Source: Roseomonas sp. GC11 (GTDB taxonomy: Bacteria > Pseudomonadota > Alphaproteobacteria > Acetobacterales > Acetobacteraceae). From it: a stretch of DNA of 59,059 bases. Within the stretch, counting starts at the first letter, position 1, and the number at the start of each line of letters is the position of its first letter. This document shows, piece by piece, positions 45,455 through 53,835 of this stretch. The translations under genes were made by a program, and so were the position numbers. Location: assembly GCF_024437745.1 (NCBI RefSeq), contig NZ_JANFNY010000029.1, positions 1 to 59,059 on the forward strand. The letters are read 5' to 3'. The notes beneath the pieces are model-generated. The model made no database searches. It was not told the DNA's origin and saw only the letters and a program-made list of their open reading frames with translations.

Positions 45455-47548
45455 TCAGAACGTCAGCGAGGCGGTGACGCGCAGCGTGCGCCCCGGCAGC
45501 AGCACCTCATCCTTCTTGAACGAGGCGGCGTTGCGCATATCCCGGTCCAGCAGGTTGTTGCCGGCGAGGGCGAGGGTCAGCACGCGGTCGCTGTCCAGCG
45601 GCAGGGTATAGGCCAGGCGCGCGTTCAGCAGCTCATACCCCTTGGTCGCGGTTTCATTGGCGCCGGTGCGGTTCTGGTCGAAGGCGTGGAGGTAGTCGAG
45701 CCCCATGCCCCAGGCCTCGCCACGCCAGAAGACACCACCGCCCAGGCGCTGGGGGGGGATGCGCGGCAGGTTGCCGCCGCCACTGAAGCGGGCGCGCACC
45801 ATGTCATAGCGCCCGCGGATGCCGAACTGGCCTTCGCCGAGGCGCAGCAGGTCCTGCTCCATCTTCGCCTCCAGCCCGTAGAAGCGGGCATCGCGCTGGC
45901 CATAGACGGTCTGGAGGAATTCCCCCTCCGTCCCGGCGGCGCAGGAGGCGAAGTCCTCGCCGCAGCTATTCCCCGTCAGGGCGTGGTAGATGAAGCCGTC
46001 GAAGCGCGAGGCGAAGGCGCTGGTGTCGAAGCGGAAGCCGCCCGCCTGGCGGGACAGGCCGGCCTCCAGCGTGACGGCCGATTCCTTGCTCAGCCCCGGG
46101 GCGCCGATGTCGAAGGTGCCGGTGGCGTCATGCGCCCCGCGTGAGAACAGTTCGGCGGCGCTGGGCGCGCGTTCCACATACTGGCCGGTCAGCCGCGCCT
46201 GCATGGCCCAGGGCAGGTCCCGCAACAGGCCGAGGCTGGCGCTGACCGGCAGGAAATCGCGCTGGCGGGCGGTGTTGGTCAGTTCCTCCGCGCCATCGGC
46301 CGGCAGGAAGCCGCCGGGGAAGGCGGCGGTCGCGCCCGTGATCCGCACGGCCTCGACCCGCGCCGCGGCCTGCAGGCGCAGGGTCGGGGTGAGGGCCAGC
46401 TCCTCGAAAAGATAGGCGGCGGCGCGGCGGGTGGTGGCCGGCGGCAGGAATTCCAGGAATTCGCCCGTCGTGCGCAGGCGCTCATGCTCGAAGGACAGGC
46501 CCAGCGTGCCATCGAGCAGGCCGAGCGGGCTGGCCAGCGGGCGGTGCTGTGCCTCGATGCGGCCATCCCAGCTCTGGTTGCGGAAGCCGCCATGCACCAC
46601 GGCGCCCCCCGCCGTTTCGTCACCCCCCGCCGCGTCGGCATGCTCCAGGCCGATTTCCTGGTGCTGGTAGCGGGTGAGGCCGAACCAGTAGGCCAGGCTC
46701 TGGAAGGGGCCGGCCTCCGGCCGGTAGAGGCCGCGGCTGGACCAGCGGATCTGCTCCATGTCGATGCGGGTGCCGAGCTGCGCCTCCTCCCCGCCCGGGA
46801 TGCCGTAGAGGCTGCGCATATGGGAGACGGCGCCGCCGATGAAGCCCTGTTCGCCAATATAGCTGAGGCCGAGGGCCTGGCTGTCGGTGCGCACGAAGCT
46901 GTTGGCCTGGCTGCCGCCGCCGGGCAGGCCGTAATCATGGTCGCGGCGGCTGGAGACGTCGCCATGGACCACCCAGTTGCCGGCGCGCGTCTCGCCGCTG
47001 GCGGCGCCATCCCAGCCCCGGCTGCCGCTGCTCCAGCCGCCGGTGACGCGGCCCTGGGCCGCCCTGTCCGGCAGTTCCGTCGGGATGCGGTTGTTGAGGA
47101 GGTTCACCACGCCGCCAATCGCCTGCGAGCCCCAGCGCAGGGAGGCCGGGCCACGGATGACCTCGATGCGCTCGGCCGCCAGCGGGTCGAGGGGCGGGGC
47201 ATGATCCTCGCCATAGGCGGAGACATCGCCGGCGGCGAAGCCATTCTCCTGCAGGCGGACGCGGAAATTGTCGAGGCCGCGGATGATGGGCCGGCTGGCG
47301 CCGGGGGCGAAGCTGGTGGCGGCGAGGCCGGGCTCATTCTCCAGCGCCTCGGCGATGCTGCGGGCGCCGGACTGGGCGAGGGCCGGCTGGTCCAGCGTCG
47401 TCAGCGGCACGAAGCTGCCCGCCTGGCCGCTCTGCACCGGGCTGGCGGTCACGGAGACAGGGGGAAGGGCCAGGTCCTGGGCCGCGAGGGGCAGGCCGGG
47501 CAGGGTCGCGGCCGTGGCGAGCAGGGCCATGCGGAAGGTGCGGGGCAT
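45455..47548 (-). CDS. ZnuD-like TonB-dependent outer-membrane receptor
   Basis: A 697-residue receptor with a signal peptide (cleavage near LAAQ), a plug domain (about 30-150) and a 22-strand-type barrel ending in the aromatic-terminal VTASLTF. The plug segment GEDHAPPLDPLAAERIEVIR and then WGSQAIGGVVNLLNNRIPTE closely resembles the ZnuD class, which imports zinc. A cysteine pair (GNSCGEDFASC) lies in an external loop. A Zur-box-like palindrome overlaps its promoter region. Zinc uptake is therefore a reasoned inference; haem or another metal chelate cannot be ruled out. Confidence 0.88.
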   Translation of the reverse strand: MPRTFRMALLATAATLPGLPLAAQDLALPPVSVTASPVQSGQAGSFVPLTTLDQPALAQSGARSIAEALENEPGLAATSFAPGASRPIIRGLDNFRVRLQENGFAAGDVSAYGEDHAPPLDPLAAERIEVIRGPASLRWGSQAIGGVVNLLNNRIPTELPDRAAQGRVTGGWSSGSRGWDGAASGETRAGNWVVHGDVSSRRDHDYGLPGGGSQANSFVRTDSQALGLSYIGEQGFIGGAVSHMRSLYGIPGGEEAQLGTRIDMEQIRWSSRGLYRPEAGPFQSLAYWFGLTRYQHQEIGLEHADAAGGDETAGGAVVHGGFRNQSWDGRIEAQHRPLASPLGLLDGTLGLSFEHERLRTTGEFLEFLPPATTRRAAAYLFEELALTPTLRLQAAARVEAVRITGATAAFPGGFLPADGAEELTNTARQRDFLPVSASLGLLRDLPWAMQARLTGQYVERAPSAAELFSRGAHDATGTFDIGAPGLSKESAVTLEAGLSRQAGGFRFDTSAFASRFDGFIYHALTGNSCGEDFASCAAGTEGEFLQTVYGQRDARFYGLEAKMEQDLLRLGEGQFGIRGRYDMVRARFSGGGNLPRIPPQRLGGGVFWRGEAWGMGLDYLHAFDQNRTGANETATKGYELLNARLAYTLPLDSDRVLTLALAGNNLLDRDMRNAASFKKDEVLLPGRTLRVTASLTF

Positions 47549-47856
47549 CGGTCGGATCTCAAATTGATACGTTATAGTATTTCAAAATTGAGCTCTGACC
47601 AGGGCCTGATGCCAGGGCGCGGGAGGCCGGGGAGGCCATCCAAACAAAGGGCGAACGGCTTTTTCAGCAAATGCTGATGAATCAAGCCGCTGATCCGAGT
47701 CGTGCGAACGAATCGCCGACGCGGCTGGCCACAGGATTTTGGGGTGGCGTGGTGCGGGGGGCCACAATTCCGTTCCGCTTTTGATCGAAACGGTCGCCGC
47801 CGGGGCCGCCCGAGTGGGGGCTGCCCGAGTCGGGGTCGGCCCCGGCGGGGTGGGGG
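47549..47856. other. 308-bp non-coding region upstream of the TonB receptor
   Basis: Apart from the Zur-like site at its left end, the stretch holds a small dyad CAGCAAATGCTG near 47668 and a G-rich imperfect direct repeat GCCCGAGT(G/C)GGGG near 47807-47835. I see no gene or RNA in it. Confidence 0.5.
47561..47595 (-). promoter_or_regulatory. Zur-box-like operator at the ZnuD-like gene
   Basis: On the minus strand TGAAATACTATAACGTATC, 18-37 nt before the start codon. The half TATAACGTATC matches 9 of 11 bases of the TATAACATTTC half-site that I recall for alphaproteobacterial Zur boxes. The other half is weak. TACTAT could serve as -10 with TGGTCA 16 bp upstream, so a bound repressor would block the promoter. 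It is strikingly AT-rich against the surroundings. Confidence 0.55.
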
Positions 47857-48063
47857 TCAGAAATCGCTGACGCGTCCCTTGCGTTCCCAGTCGCCGAAGC
47901 GGGTTGGCTCCGGCCCGGCGGGGCCGCCGATCTCGGGCGGGAGGGTGGGCCTGGGGGCCTTCTCCGCCGGGGCGGCGGGGGTGGGTTCGGTTCCGGCTTC
48001 AGCGGAGGCTTCAGCGGGGGTGGAGGCGGCCGTGGGGGTGGCCTCTTGTTCTGGCTTCGTCAT
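47857..48063 (-). CDS. DUF1674 / SDHAF4-like succinate dehydrogenase assembly factor
   Basis: A 68-residue protein. The first 40 residues are a low-complexity Ala/Pro/Glu run. The C-terminus holds the conserved DUF1674 block, IGGPAGPEPTRFGDWERKG then RVSDF. Mitochondrial SDHAF4/Sdh8 binds flavinylated SdhA and helps complex II assembly; the bacterial role is by homology only. The start MTKPEQEATP was chosen because upstream codons are shadow of htpX. It is divergent from htpX with a 42-bp gap. No sdh genes are in the window. Confidence 0.85.
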   Translation of the reverse strand: MTKPEQEATPTAASTPAEASAEAGTEPTPAAPAEKAPRPTLPPEIGGPAGPEPTRFGDWERKGRVSDF

Positions 48064-48105
48064 GCCCCCCATCTGGGGGGGGAGGGGTGCTAACGGGAAG
48101 AGGCC

Positions 48106-49035
48106 ATGAACGGATTTCTGCGCACGACGCTGCTGCTGGCCGCCATGACCGCCCTCTTCGTCGCGGTGGGCGGCGCGCTGGGGGGGCGGGGCGGCATGGT
48201 GCTGGCCTTCGGCATCGCCTGCGCCACCAATCTCTTTGCCTGGTGGGGCAGCGACCGGATGGTGCTGCGCCTGCACAATGCCCAGCCTGTCGGCCCGCAG
48301 GAGGCGCCGGAGCTTTACGCCATGACGGCGCGGCTGGCGCAGCGGGCGGGGCTGCCGATGCCGGCGCTCTACCTGATCCATGAGGACCAGCCGAACGCCT
48401 TCGCCACCGGGCGCAACCCGGAGAACGCGGCGGTGGCGGTGAATACCGGCCTGCTGGCGCGCATGCCGCCCGAGGAGGTGGAGGGCGTCCTTGCCCATGA
48501 GCTGGCGCATATCCGCAACCGCGACACGCTGATCATGACGGTGACGGCCTGCCTGGCCGGCGCCATTGGCATGCTGGCGCAGTTCGGCTTCCTGTTCGGC
48601 GGGCTGCGCGGGCGGGAGGAGCGCGGGCCGGGGCCGGTGGCCTCGCTGCTGCTGATGATCCTGGCGCCGCTGGCGGCGATGGTGGTGCAGATGGCCATCA
48701 GCCGTGCCCGTGAATACGAGGCGGACCGCACGGGGGCGGAGATCAGCGGCAATCCGCTGGGCCTCGCCCAGGCCCTGCGGCGGCTGGAGCAGGGCCGGGG
48801 TGCCTTCCTCAACCACGCGGCGGAGGCCAACCCGGCGACGGCGCATCTGTTCATCATCAACCCGCTGGCCGGGCTGCGGATGGACAATCTCTTCTCCACC
48901 CACCCGAGCACCGAGAACCGGGTGGCCGCGCTGCTGCAACTGGCCGGCCAGACCGCCGCCCCACCGCGCCGTGGCGGCTCTGTTCCCCCGTCCGGCCAGG
49001 GCCCCTGGCGCCAGAATCGCGGCCCCTGGGGCTGA
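48106..49035 (+). CDS. htpX: Membrane zinc metalloprotease HtpX
   Basis: A 309-residue M48 protease for quality control of membrane proteins. Two N-terminal membrane segments (about 5-45), the zinc motif HELAH at 130-134, two further membrane segments (about 145-200), and the third-ligand motif EYEADRTG are visible. [15 protein letters not shown] is the family C-terminal signature. A proline- and arginine-rich tail extends the C-terminus. The start [12 protein letters not shown] follows a GGAAGAGG site. It is a single-gene unit facing LysR tail to tail. Confidence 0.96.
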   Translation: MNGFLRTTLLLAAMTALFVAVGGALGGRGGMVLAFGIACATNLFAWWGSDRMVLRLHNAQPVGPQEAPELYAMTARLAQRAGLPMPALYLIHEDQPNAFATGRNPENAAVAVNTGLLARMPPEEVEGVLAHELAHIRNRDTLIMTVTACLAGAIGMLAQFGFLFGGLRGREERGPGPVASLLLMILAPLAAMVVQMAISRAREYEADRTGAEISGNPLGLAQALRRLEQGRGAFLNHAAEANPATAHLFIINPLAGLRMDNLFSTHPSTENRVAALLQLAGQTAAPPRRGGSVPPSGQGPWRQNRGPWG

Positions 49036-49038
49036 CAG

Positions 49039-49103
49039 AAGGCGGGGTCCGGGGGGACCCTGTCCCCCCGGCGGAGGGGTCTGGGGAGGCGGAGCCTCCC
49101 CAG
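49039..49103 (-). repeat. Family A cassette between htpX and lysR stops
   Basis: On the minus strand: CTGGGGAGGCTCCGCCTCCCCAG, ACCCCTCCGCC, GGGGGGACAGGGTCCCCCC, GGACCCCGCCTTCTG. The orientation matches the LysR gene, as for the other copies relative to their upstream gene. Confidence 0.82.
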
Positions 49104-49113
49104 AGACTTCTGA

Positions 49114-50082
49114 TCAGTCCGCGGCCGGCGGCAGCGCCCCCATGGCCCGCAGCGACTCGCATTGTGCCTGCGGCGTGGCCTCGCGCGCCACGGAGAGCAT
49201 GAGCCGCCGCAGCCAGGCATGGCCCTGATCCGCCTCGAAGCGGCGCGGGAAGATCATCGAGAGGCGGGTATGCGGCACCGCCACCGGGCAGGGCCGCAGG
49301 GCCAGCCCATGCGCTTCCGCCAGCTGCTGAGCCAGCCGGGCGGAGAGGGTCATCACCATATCCGTCCGCTTCAGGATACCGGGCACGGCGGAGAGATGCG
49401 CCACCACCGCCGCCAGCCGGCGCGGATGCCCGGCCTCGCGCAGCGGCTGGTCCAGCGCCCCATCGCGCGAGCCATTGGGCGAATGCAGCAGATGCGGCCA
49501 GGCGGTGAAGCGCTCCAGCGTCATCTCGCCCTCGGCCAGGGGGTGGCCGGGGCGCATCAGCGTGAGGAAAGCCTCGGGCAGCAGGCGCAGCCGGGTATAG
49601 AGCGCCGGCGGCTCCGGCAGCATGCCCACCACCAGCTGCACCGCATCCGCCTCCAGCATCTGGAGCGCGTTCACCCGGTCGGCATGGCGGACGCTGACGA
49701 GGCAGCCCGGCGCCTCGCGCGCGAGCTGTTCCATCAGCGGCGGCATCAGCACCGCCTCGGCATATTCGGAGAGGCCGACGGGGAAGACGCGCTCGGCCGT
49801 GGCGGGGTCGAAGGGGGCGTGGACGGCCAGGGTGTCGCGCAGGCGGTCCAGCACCTCCGCCACCGGGCCGGTGAGGGAGAGGGCCAGTTCCGTCGGCTCC
49901 ACCCCGCCGGGGCGGCGCAGGAACAGCTCGTCCTTCAGCGCCACGCGCAGGCGGGAGAGGGCGTTGGAGACGGCGGGCTGCGACAGGTTCAGCAGCTGCG
50001 CGGCGCGCGTCACATGGCGCTCGCGCGCCACCGCGTCGAAGACCCGCAGCAGGTTCAGGTCGAAGGAGGAGAGGTCTGCCAT
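49114..50082 (-). CDS. LysR-family transcriptional regulator
   Basis: A 322-residue LTTR. The N-terminal winged HTH (about 4-62: FDLNLLRVFDAVARERHVTR, QLLNLSQPAVSNALSRLR) is canonical, and a linker helix and effector-binding domain with two Rossmann-like lobes follow. It is divergent from the DoxX-family gene across a 116-bp gap, the usual layout for a regulator controlling its neighbour. The start MADLSSFDLN was preferred; MAAS four codons earlier is possible. The effector is unknown. Confidence 0.93.
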   Translation of the reverse strand: MADLSSFDLNLLRVFDAVARERHVTRAAQLLNLSQPAVSNALSRLRVALKDELFLRRPGGVEPTELALSLTGPVAEVLDRLRDTLAVHAPFDPATAERVFPVGLSEYAEAVLMPPLMEQLAREAPGCLVSVRHADRVNALQMLEADAVQLVVGMLPEPPALYTRLRLLPEAFLTLMRPGHPLAEGEMTLERFTAWPHLLHSPNGSRDGALDQPLREAGHPRRLAAVVAHLSAVPGILKRTDMVMTLSARLAQQLAEAHGLALRPCPVAVPHTRLSMIFPRRFEADQGHAWLRRLMLSVAREATPQAQCESLRAMGALPPAAD

Positions 50083-50198
50083 TGATGCGGCCAATGATGG
50101 ACGTTCACGCTCGCGCTTGGAAGCCCGCAGGGGGAAAGGGCTAGATCAGGGGCAACGGCGGCACACGGCCGCACCCTTCCACGGAAAGAACCCCGACG

Positions 50199-50627
50199 AT
50201 GAACAATGATCGCCTGATCCCCTACGCCACCCTGCTGCTGCGCGTCAGCCTGGGCGTGATGTTCCTGGCCCATGGCTTCCTGATGAAGATCATGACCTTC
50301 GGCCTGCCCGGCACGATGGGCTTTTTCGGCAGCCTGGGCTACCCGCCGGTCTTTGGCGCCATTGTCGCCATCGCCGAGACGGCGGCGGGTGTGGCCCTGG
50401 TGCTCGGCATCTGGACGCGCCTGGTCTCCCTGCTGACCCTGCCGATCCTGATCGGCGCGGCCCTCCAGCACACCGGCAATGGCTGGGTGTTCAGCGCCAA
50501 GGGCGGCGGCTGGGAGTTCCCGGTGTTCTGGATCGTGGCGATGCTGGTGCAGGCGGGCCTCGGCGCCGGCGCCCATGCGGTGGACCTGAACCGCTTCCTC
50601 GGCCGCGCCAAGCCGGTCGCCGCCTGA
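50199..50627 (+). CDS. DoxX family membrane protein
   Basis: A 142-residue inner-membrane protein with four predicted helices. LLLRVSLGVMFLAHGFLMK opens it, and FFGSLGYPPVFGAIVAIAET (loop plus second helix) is characteristic of DoxX-like proteins. Members have been linked to quinone-dependent oxidoreduction and to stress responses, but no conserved catalytic site can be read here. It is preceded by a GGAAAG site and followed by a strong intrinsic terminator. Control by the divergent LysR protein is inferred from layout. Confidence 0.9.
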   Translation: MNNDRLIPYATLLLRVSLGVMFLAHGFLMKIMTFGLPGTMGFFGSLGYPPVFGAIVAIAETAAGVALVLGIWTRLVSLLTLPILIGAALQHTGNGWVFSAKGGGWEFPVFWIVAMLVQAGLGAGAHAVDLNRFLGRAKPVAA

Positions 50628-50665
50628 ACGGCGCCCCGCTCCGCCGGAGCGGGGGAGAAAACGGG

Positions 50666-50692
50666 AAAGGGGGGCGCGAGCCCCCCTTTTTT
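50666..50692 (+). terminator. Intrinsic terminator after the DoxX gene
   Basis: AAAGGGGGGC/GCCCCCCTTT stem with a short loop, continuing into a run of T (six in all after the C-run). 38 nt behind the stop codon. Confidence 0.85.
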
Positions 50693-50718
50693 CGTGCCTG
50701 CCTTGCCGGCTCCCCGCC

Positions 50719-51021
50719 TCACTGGACGACGCGGGTGGTGCCGTCCGGCAGATACTCCAGCACCACGCCGCCGCCATTATAGGCGCCATCACCCACGCCC
50801 TGCTGCGGCGGCAGGGTGACATTGGCGAAGGGCTGCGCCGGGGCGGGGGCCGCCGGGGGCGTGATCACGGGGGTGGCGCCGGGCGCCATGCCGGGCATGC
50901 CATAGGTCGCGGCACTGTCCGCCGCGCGGGGCGGCGCCATCGGGGCCGCCATCTGCGCCTGTGCCACGCCAGCCGTCAGCGCCAGGGTGGCAGCGGCGAG
51001 AGTCAGGGGAATGCGGGCCAT
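50719..51021 (-). CDS. Small secreted Pro/Ala/Met-rich hypothetical protein
   Basis: A 100-residue protein with a clear signal peptide (cleavage after GVAQA). The mature part is low-complexity: MAAPMAPP, then YGMPGMAPGATP, then a short C-terminal block ending YLPDGTTRVVQ. I do not recognise a family. The methionines could reflect metal or oxidant exposure, but that is speculation. It is convergent with the DoxX gene and 206 bp from argG, with a family B cassette between. Confidence 0.65.
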   Translation of the reverse strand: MARIPLTLAAATLALTAGVAQAQMAAPMAPPRAADSAATYGMPGMAPGATPVITPPAAPAPAQPFANVTLPPQQGVGDGAYNGGGVVLEYLPDGTTRVVQ

Positions 51022-51143
51022 CTTGCCTTCTCCTTCTCAGGTCCAAGGCCAGGCGCATCCGCGCCGGGCTGGGGAGGAGAACGCAGCGGCAAACTCCCGG
51101 TTTCACGTGAAAACACGGGGGGAAGACAAAGGGAGGAGGGAAG

Positions 51144-51227
51144 GGTTCTTTTTTGGAAAAAAGAACCAAAAAACTTTTTTCAGTCTGGCGTCCCGCTTCC
51201 GGTTGGAGGCGGGACGCCAGCTGGAAA
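51144..51227 (-). repeat. Family B cassette, copy 5
   Basis: GGTTCTTTTTT/AAAAAAGAACC, AAAAAACTTTTTTCAG, then the dyad CTGGCGTCCCGC/GCGGGACGCCAG, ending at the argG stop. It is the fullest example of both hairpins in series and shares its second dyad with copy 4. Confidence 0.88.
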
Positions 51228-52463
51228 TTACAGCTCGCCGCCGCGGCGGCCGGCCATGGCGCCAAGGCGCAGGCGCAGCGCGTTCAGCTTGATGAAGCCC
51301 TGGGCATCGAACTGGTCGTAGGCGCCCTGGTCCTCCTCGAAGGTCACGTGCTTCATGGAGTAGAGGCTGTTCGGCGAGGTGCGGCCGGTGACGATCGTGT
51401 TGCCCTTGTAGAGCTTCAGCCGGACCGTGCCGCTGACGCTCTTCTGGCTCTCATCGACCATCGCCTGGATCATGCGGCGCTCGGGGGCGAACCAGAAGCC
51501 GTTATAGATCAGCTCGGCATAGCGCGGCATCAGGCTGTCCTTGAGGTGCGCCACCTCTCGGTCCAGCGTGATGCTCTCAATGGCGCGGTGCGCCACATAG
51601 AGGATGGTGCCGCCCGGCGTCTCGTAGCAGCCGCGCGACTTCATGCCGACGAAGCGGTTCTCCACCAGATCCAGGCGGCCAATGCCGTTCGCCTTGCCCA
51701 GGGCGTTCAGCTTGGTCAGCAGCGCCGCCGGGGAGAGGCGCTCGCCATTGATCGCCACGGCATCGCCGCGCTCGAACTCGATGGTGATCTCGGTGGCGAC
51801 GTCCGGGGCATCCTCCGGGCGGATGGTGCGCTGCCACACCAGCTCGGGCGGCTCGTCGCCCGGCTCCTCCAGGATCTTCCCCTCGGAAGAGGAGTGCAGC
51901 AGGTTGGCGTCCACCGAGAAGGGGGCCTCGCCGCGCTTGTCCTTGGCGATGGGGATCTGGTTCGCCTCGGCGAATTCCAGCAGCTTGGTGCGGCTGGTCA
52001 GGTCCCATTCGCGCCAGGGCGCGATCACCTTCACATCCGGCTTCAGCGAGTAGTAGCTCAGCTCGAAGCGGACCTGGTCATTGCCCTTGCCCGTCGCGCC
52101 ATGCGCCACCGCATCGGCGCCGACCTGCTCCGCGATCTCGATCTGGCGCTTGGAGATCAGCGGCCGGGCGATCGAGGTGCCGAGCAGGTAGCAGCCCTCA
52201 TACAGGGCATTGGCGCGGAACATCGGGAAGACGAAATCGCGCGTGAATTCCTCGCGCAGGTCGTCAATGAAGATGTTCTCCGGCTTGATGCCGAGCAGCA
52301 GCGCCTTGTCGCGGGCCGGGCCCAGCTCCTCGCCCTGGCCGAGATCGGCGGTGAAGGTCACCACCTCGCACTGATAGGTGGTCTGCAGCCACTTCAGGAT
52401 GACGGAGGTGTCGAGGCCGCCCGAATAGGCCAGCACCACCTTCTTCACGTCCTTCACGCGCAT
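51228..52463 (-). CDS. argG: Argininosuccinate synthase
   Basis: Joins citrulline and aspartate with ATP in arginine synthesis. The 411 residues show the PP-loop [12 protein letters not shown] near residue 11, [17 protein letters not shown], the citrulline-binding region with [15 protein letters not shown], and [13 protein letters not shown] close to the C-terminus. The start [16 protein letters not shown] was chosen for family length. It is monocistronic: 394 bp of non-coding and repeat DNA lie upstream, and a family B cassette lies behind. Confidence 0.97.
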   Translation of the reverse strand: MRVKDVKKVVLAYSGGLDTSVILKWLQTTYQCEVVTFTADLGQGEELGPARDKALLLGIKPENIFIDDLREEFTRDFVFPMFRANALYEGCYLLGTSIARPLISKRQIEIAEQVGADAVAHGATGKGNDQVRFELSYYSLKPDVKVIAPWREWDLTSRTKLLEFAEANQIPIAKDKRGEAPFSVDANLLHSSSEGKILEEPGDEPPELVWQRTIRPEDAPDVATEITIEFERGDAVAINGERLSPAALLTKLNALGKANGIGRLDLVENRFVGMKSRGCYETPGGTILYVAHRAIESITLDREVAHLKDSLMPRYAELIYNGFWFAPERRMIQAMVDESQKSVSGTVRLKLYKGNTIVTGRTSPNSLYSMKHVTFEEDQGAYDQFDAQGFIKLNALRLRLGAMAGRRGGEL

Positions 52464-52640
52464 GAGTCGAGGTCCTTGAGACGGAGAGCGGCCACCGCGC
52501 AGGGCATTCTGAGGGCGCGGCAGCCGGGCAAAAGCGCCGGGAACATGCCCCCACCCCCCATTCCTGACAAGTTTCTTTCGGCTTCCGGTCATGGCCGAAA
52601 CGGCGGGTGCTGCACGAAAGCGGGGCGTTTTTGCCCTGCC
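52464..52640. other. argG leader, non-repeat part
   Basis: The first 177 bp upstream of argG, on the right side of its start. I find no gene, clear promoter pair or attenuator in it. The remaining 217 bp up to 52857 is the tandem cassette described separately. Confidence 0.4.
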
Positions 52641-52855
52641 GTGCTGAGGAGCCTGACTGAAGGCGGGGTCCCCCAGAGGAAAATATGGGGTGGCCCTGCC
52701 ACCCCGGCCGAGGGGTCTGGGGAGGCGGAGCCTCCCCAGGAAACGAAACCTGGTCTGGGGAGGCGGAGCCTCCCCAGGAAAGGAAACCTGGTCTGGGGAG
52801 GCGGAGCCTCCCCAGGGAACAACAGGCTTGTTTGGGGAGGCGGCGCCTCCCCAGC
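52641..52855 (-). repeat. Family A cassette with four tandem hairpins
   Basis: Behind the response regulator. Near-identical palindromes CTGGGGAGGC/GCCTCCCCAG start at 52716, 52754, 52792 and 52831, spaced 38, 38 and 39 bp by AAACGAAACCTGGT-like spacers. They are followed on the minus strand by GGGGTGGC/GCCACCCC and GGGGGACCCCGCCTTCAGTCAGGC (to about 20 bases). The last hairpin has diverged most. Confidence 0.88.
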
Positions 52856-52857
52856 CA

Positions 52858-53577
52858 TCACGCCGCCGCGGCGCGCCCTGCCTGCGGGTCGAGCCGGTAG
52901 CCGCCGCCCTCGGTGAGGAGGAGGGAGGCGTTGGTCGGATCGGGCTCGATCTTCTGCCGCAGCCGGTAGATATGGGTCTCCAGCGTGTGCGTGGTGACGG
53001 CGGCGTTGTAGCCCCACACCTCGTTCAGCAGGATCTGCCGCGCCACGGGGCGGCCGCCGGCGCGGTAGAGGAACTTCAGGATCGCCGCTTCCTTCTCGGT
53101 CAGGCGGATCTTGCGGTTCTTCACCGGCTCCAGCAGCAGTTTGGCCGAGGGGCGGAAGGTATAGGGCCCGATGACGAAGACGGCGTCCTCGGAATTGTCG
53201 AAGACGCGCAGCTGCGCCCGCAGCCGGGCCAGCAGCTCGGCGATGCGGAAGGGCTTGGCGATATAGTCATTGGCGCCGGCATCGAGGCCGCGCACCACGT
53301 CCTGTTCCCCATCGGCGCCGGTCAGCATGATGATGGGGATCTTCACCCCCTCCTGCCGCAGGCGGGCGCAAAGCTCGCGCCCATCGCCATCGGGCAGGCC
53401 GACGTCGAGCAGCACGGCATCGCAGCGCGAATCGGCCGAGAGGAGTTGCGACGTGGCCTCGCCGACGGTCGCAGCCTCGAGCGGCGCGAATTCTCCATCC
53501 AGCGCCAGTTGTTCGGACAAGGTGACGCGCAGCGCGTCATCATCATCCACGATCAGGATCGGCCGCGGGCCGGTCAT
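52858..53577 (-). CDS. OmpR/PhoB-family response regulator
   Basis: A 239-residue two-component regulator. The receiver domain (1-120) has acidic VDDDDA, phospho-acceptor Asp in [16 protein letters not shown] and AKPF (Lys), so it should be phosphorylatable. The C-terminal winged helix (about 140-232) ends [13 protein letters not shown] and GGGYRL, typical of Trans_reg_C. No histidine kinase adjoins it. The start [13 protein letters not shown] has a GGGAG site; an ATG five codons upstream is possible. It is divergent from ribA across 258 bp. Confidence 0.94.
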   Translation of the reverse strand: MTGPRPILIVDDDDALRVTLSEQLALDGEFAPLEAATVGEATSQLLSADSRCDAVLLDVGLPDGDGRELCARLRQEGVKIPIIMLTGADGEQDVVRGLDAGANDYIAKPFRIAELLARLRAQLRVFDNSEDAVFVIGPYTFRPSAKLLLEPVKNRKIRLTEKEAAILKFLYRAGGRPVARQILLNEVWGYNAAVTTHTLETHIYRLRQKIEPDPTNASLLLTEGGGYRLDPQAGRAAAA

Positions 53578-53835
53578 GTGATCTCCCGACATAGCCAGAG
53601 ACGGTCCATGGCATTCTGCCTCCCGGAAATGGCCGGGCGGCCTGAAGGCCACCAGTTCCCTATCGTGACCGCTGAGGCCGGGCGGGGCAAGTCCCGGGGG
53701 GTGAGGCCTCGCGAATGATTCATTTTTCACCACTTCCGGAACGGGGGCTGGCAAGTTGGCGCGCGGTGCCACATGTGAGCCCACGGCGTGCTGTGCCGTG
53801 GTCGGCACCACCCGGACGCCAGGGAACAGACACGG

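Noticed and set aside
47857-48939. A 360-residue protein including the SDHAF4-like block
   Set aside because: Everything upstream of 48063 on this strand is a shadow of htpX. Only the last 68 residues match a known family.
52716-52855. CRISPR-like array (four repeats, constant spacing)
   Set aside because: The spacers are nearly identical to one another and only 13-15 bp, there are no cas genes, and the repeat is the family A palindrome found elsewhere singly.
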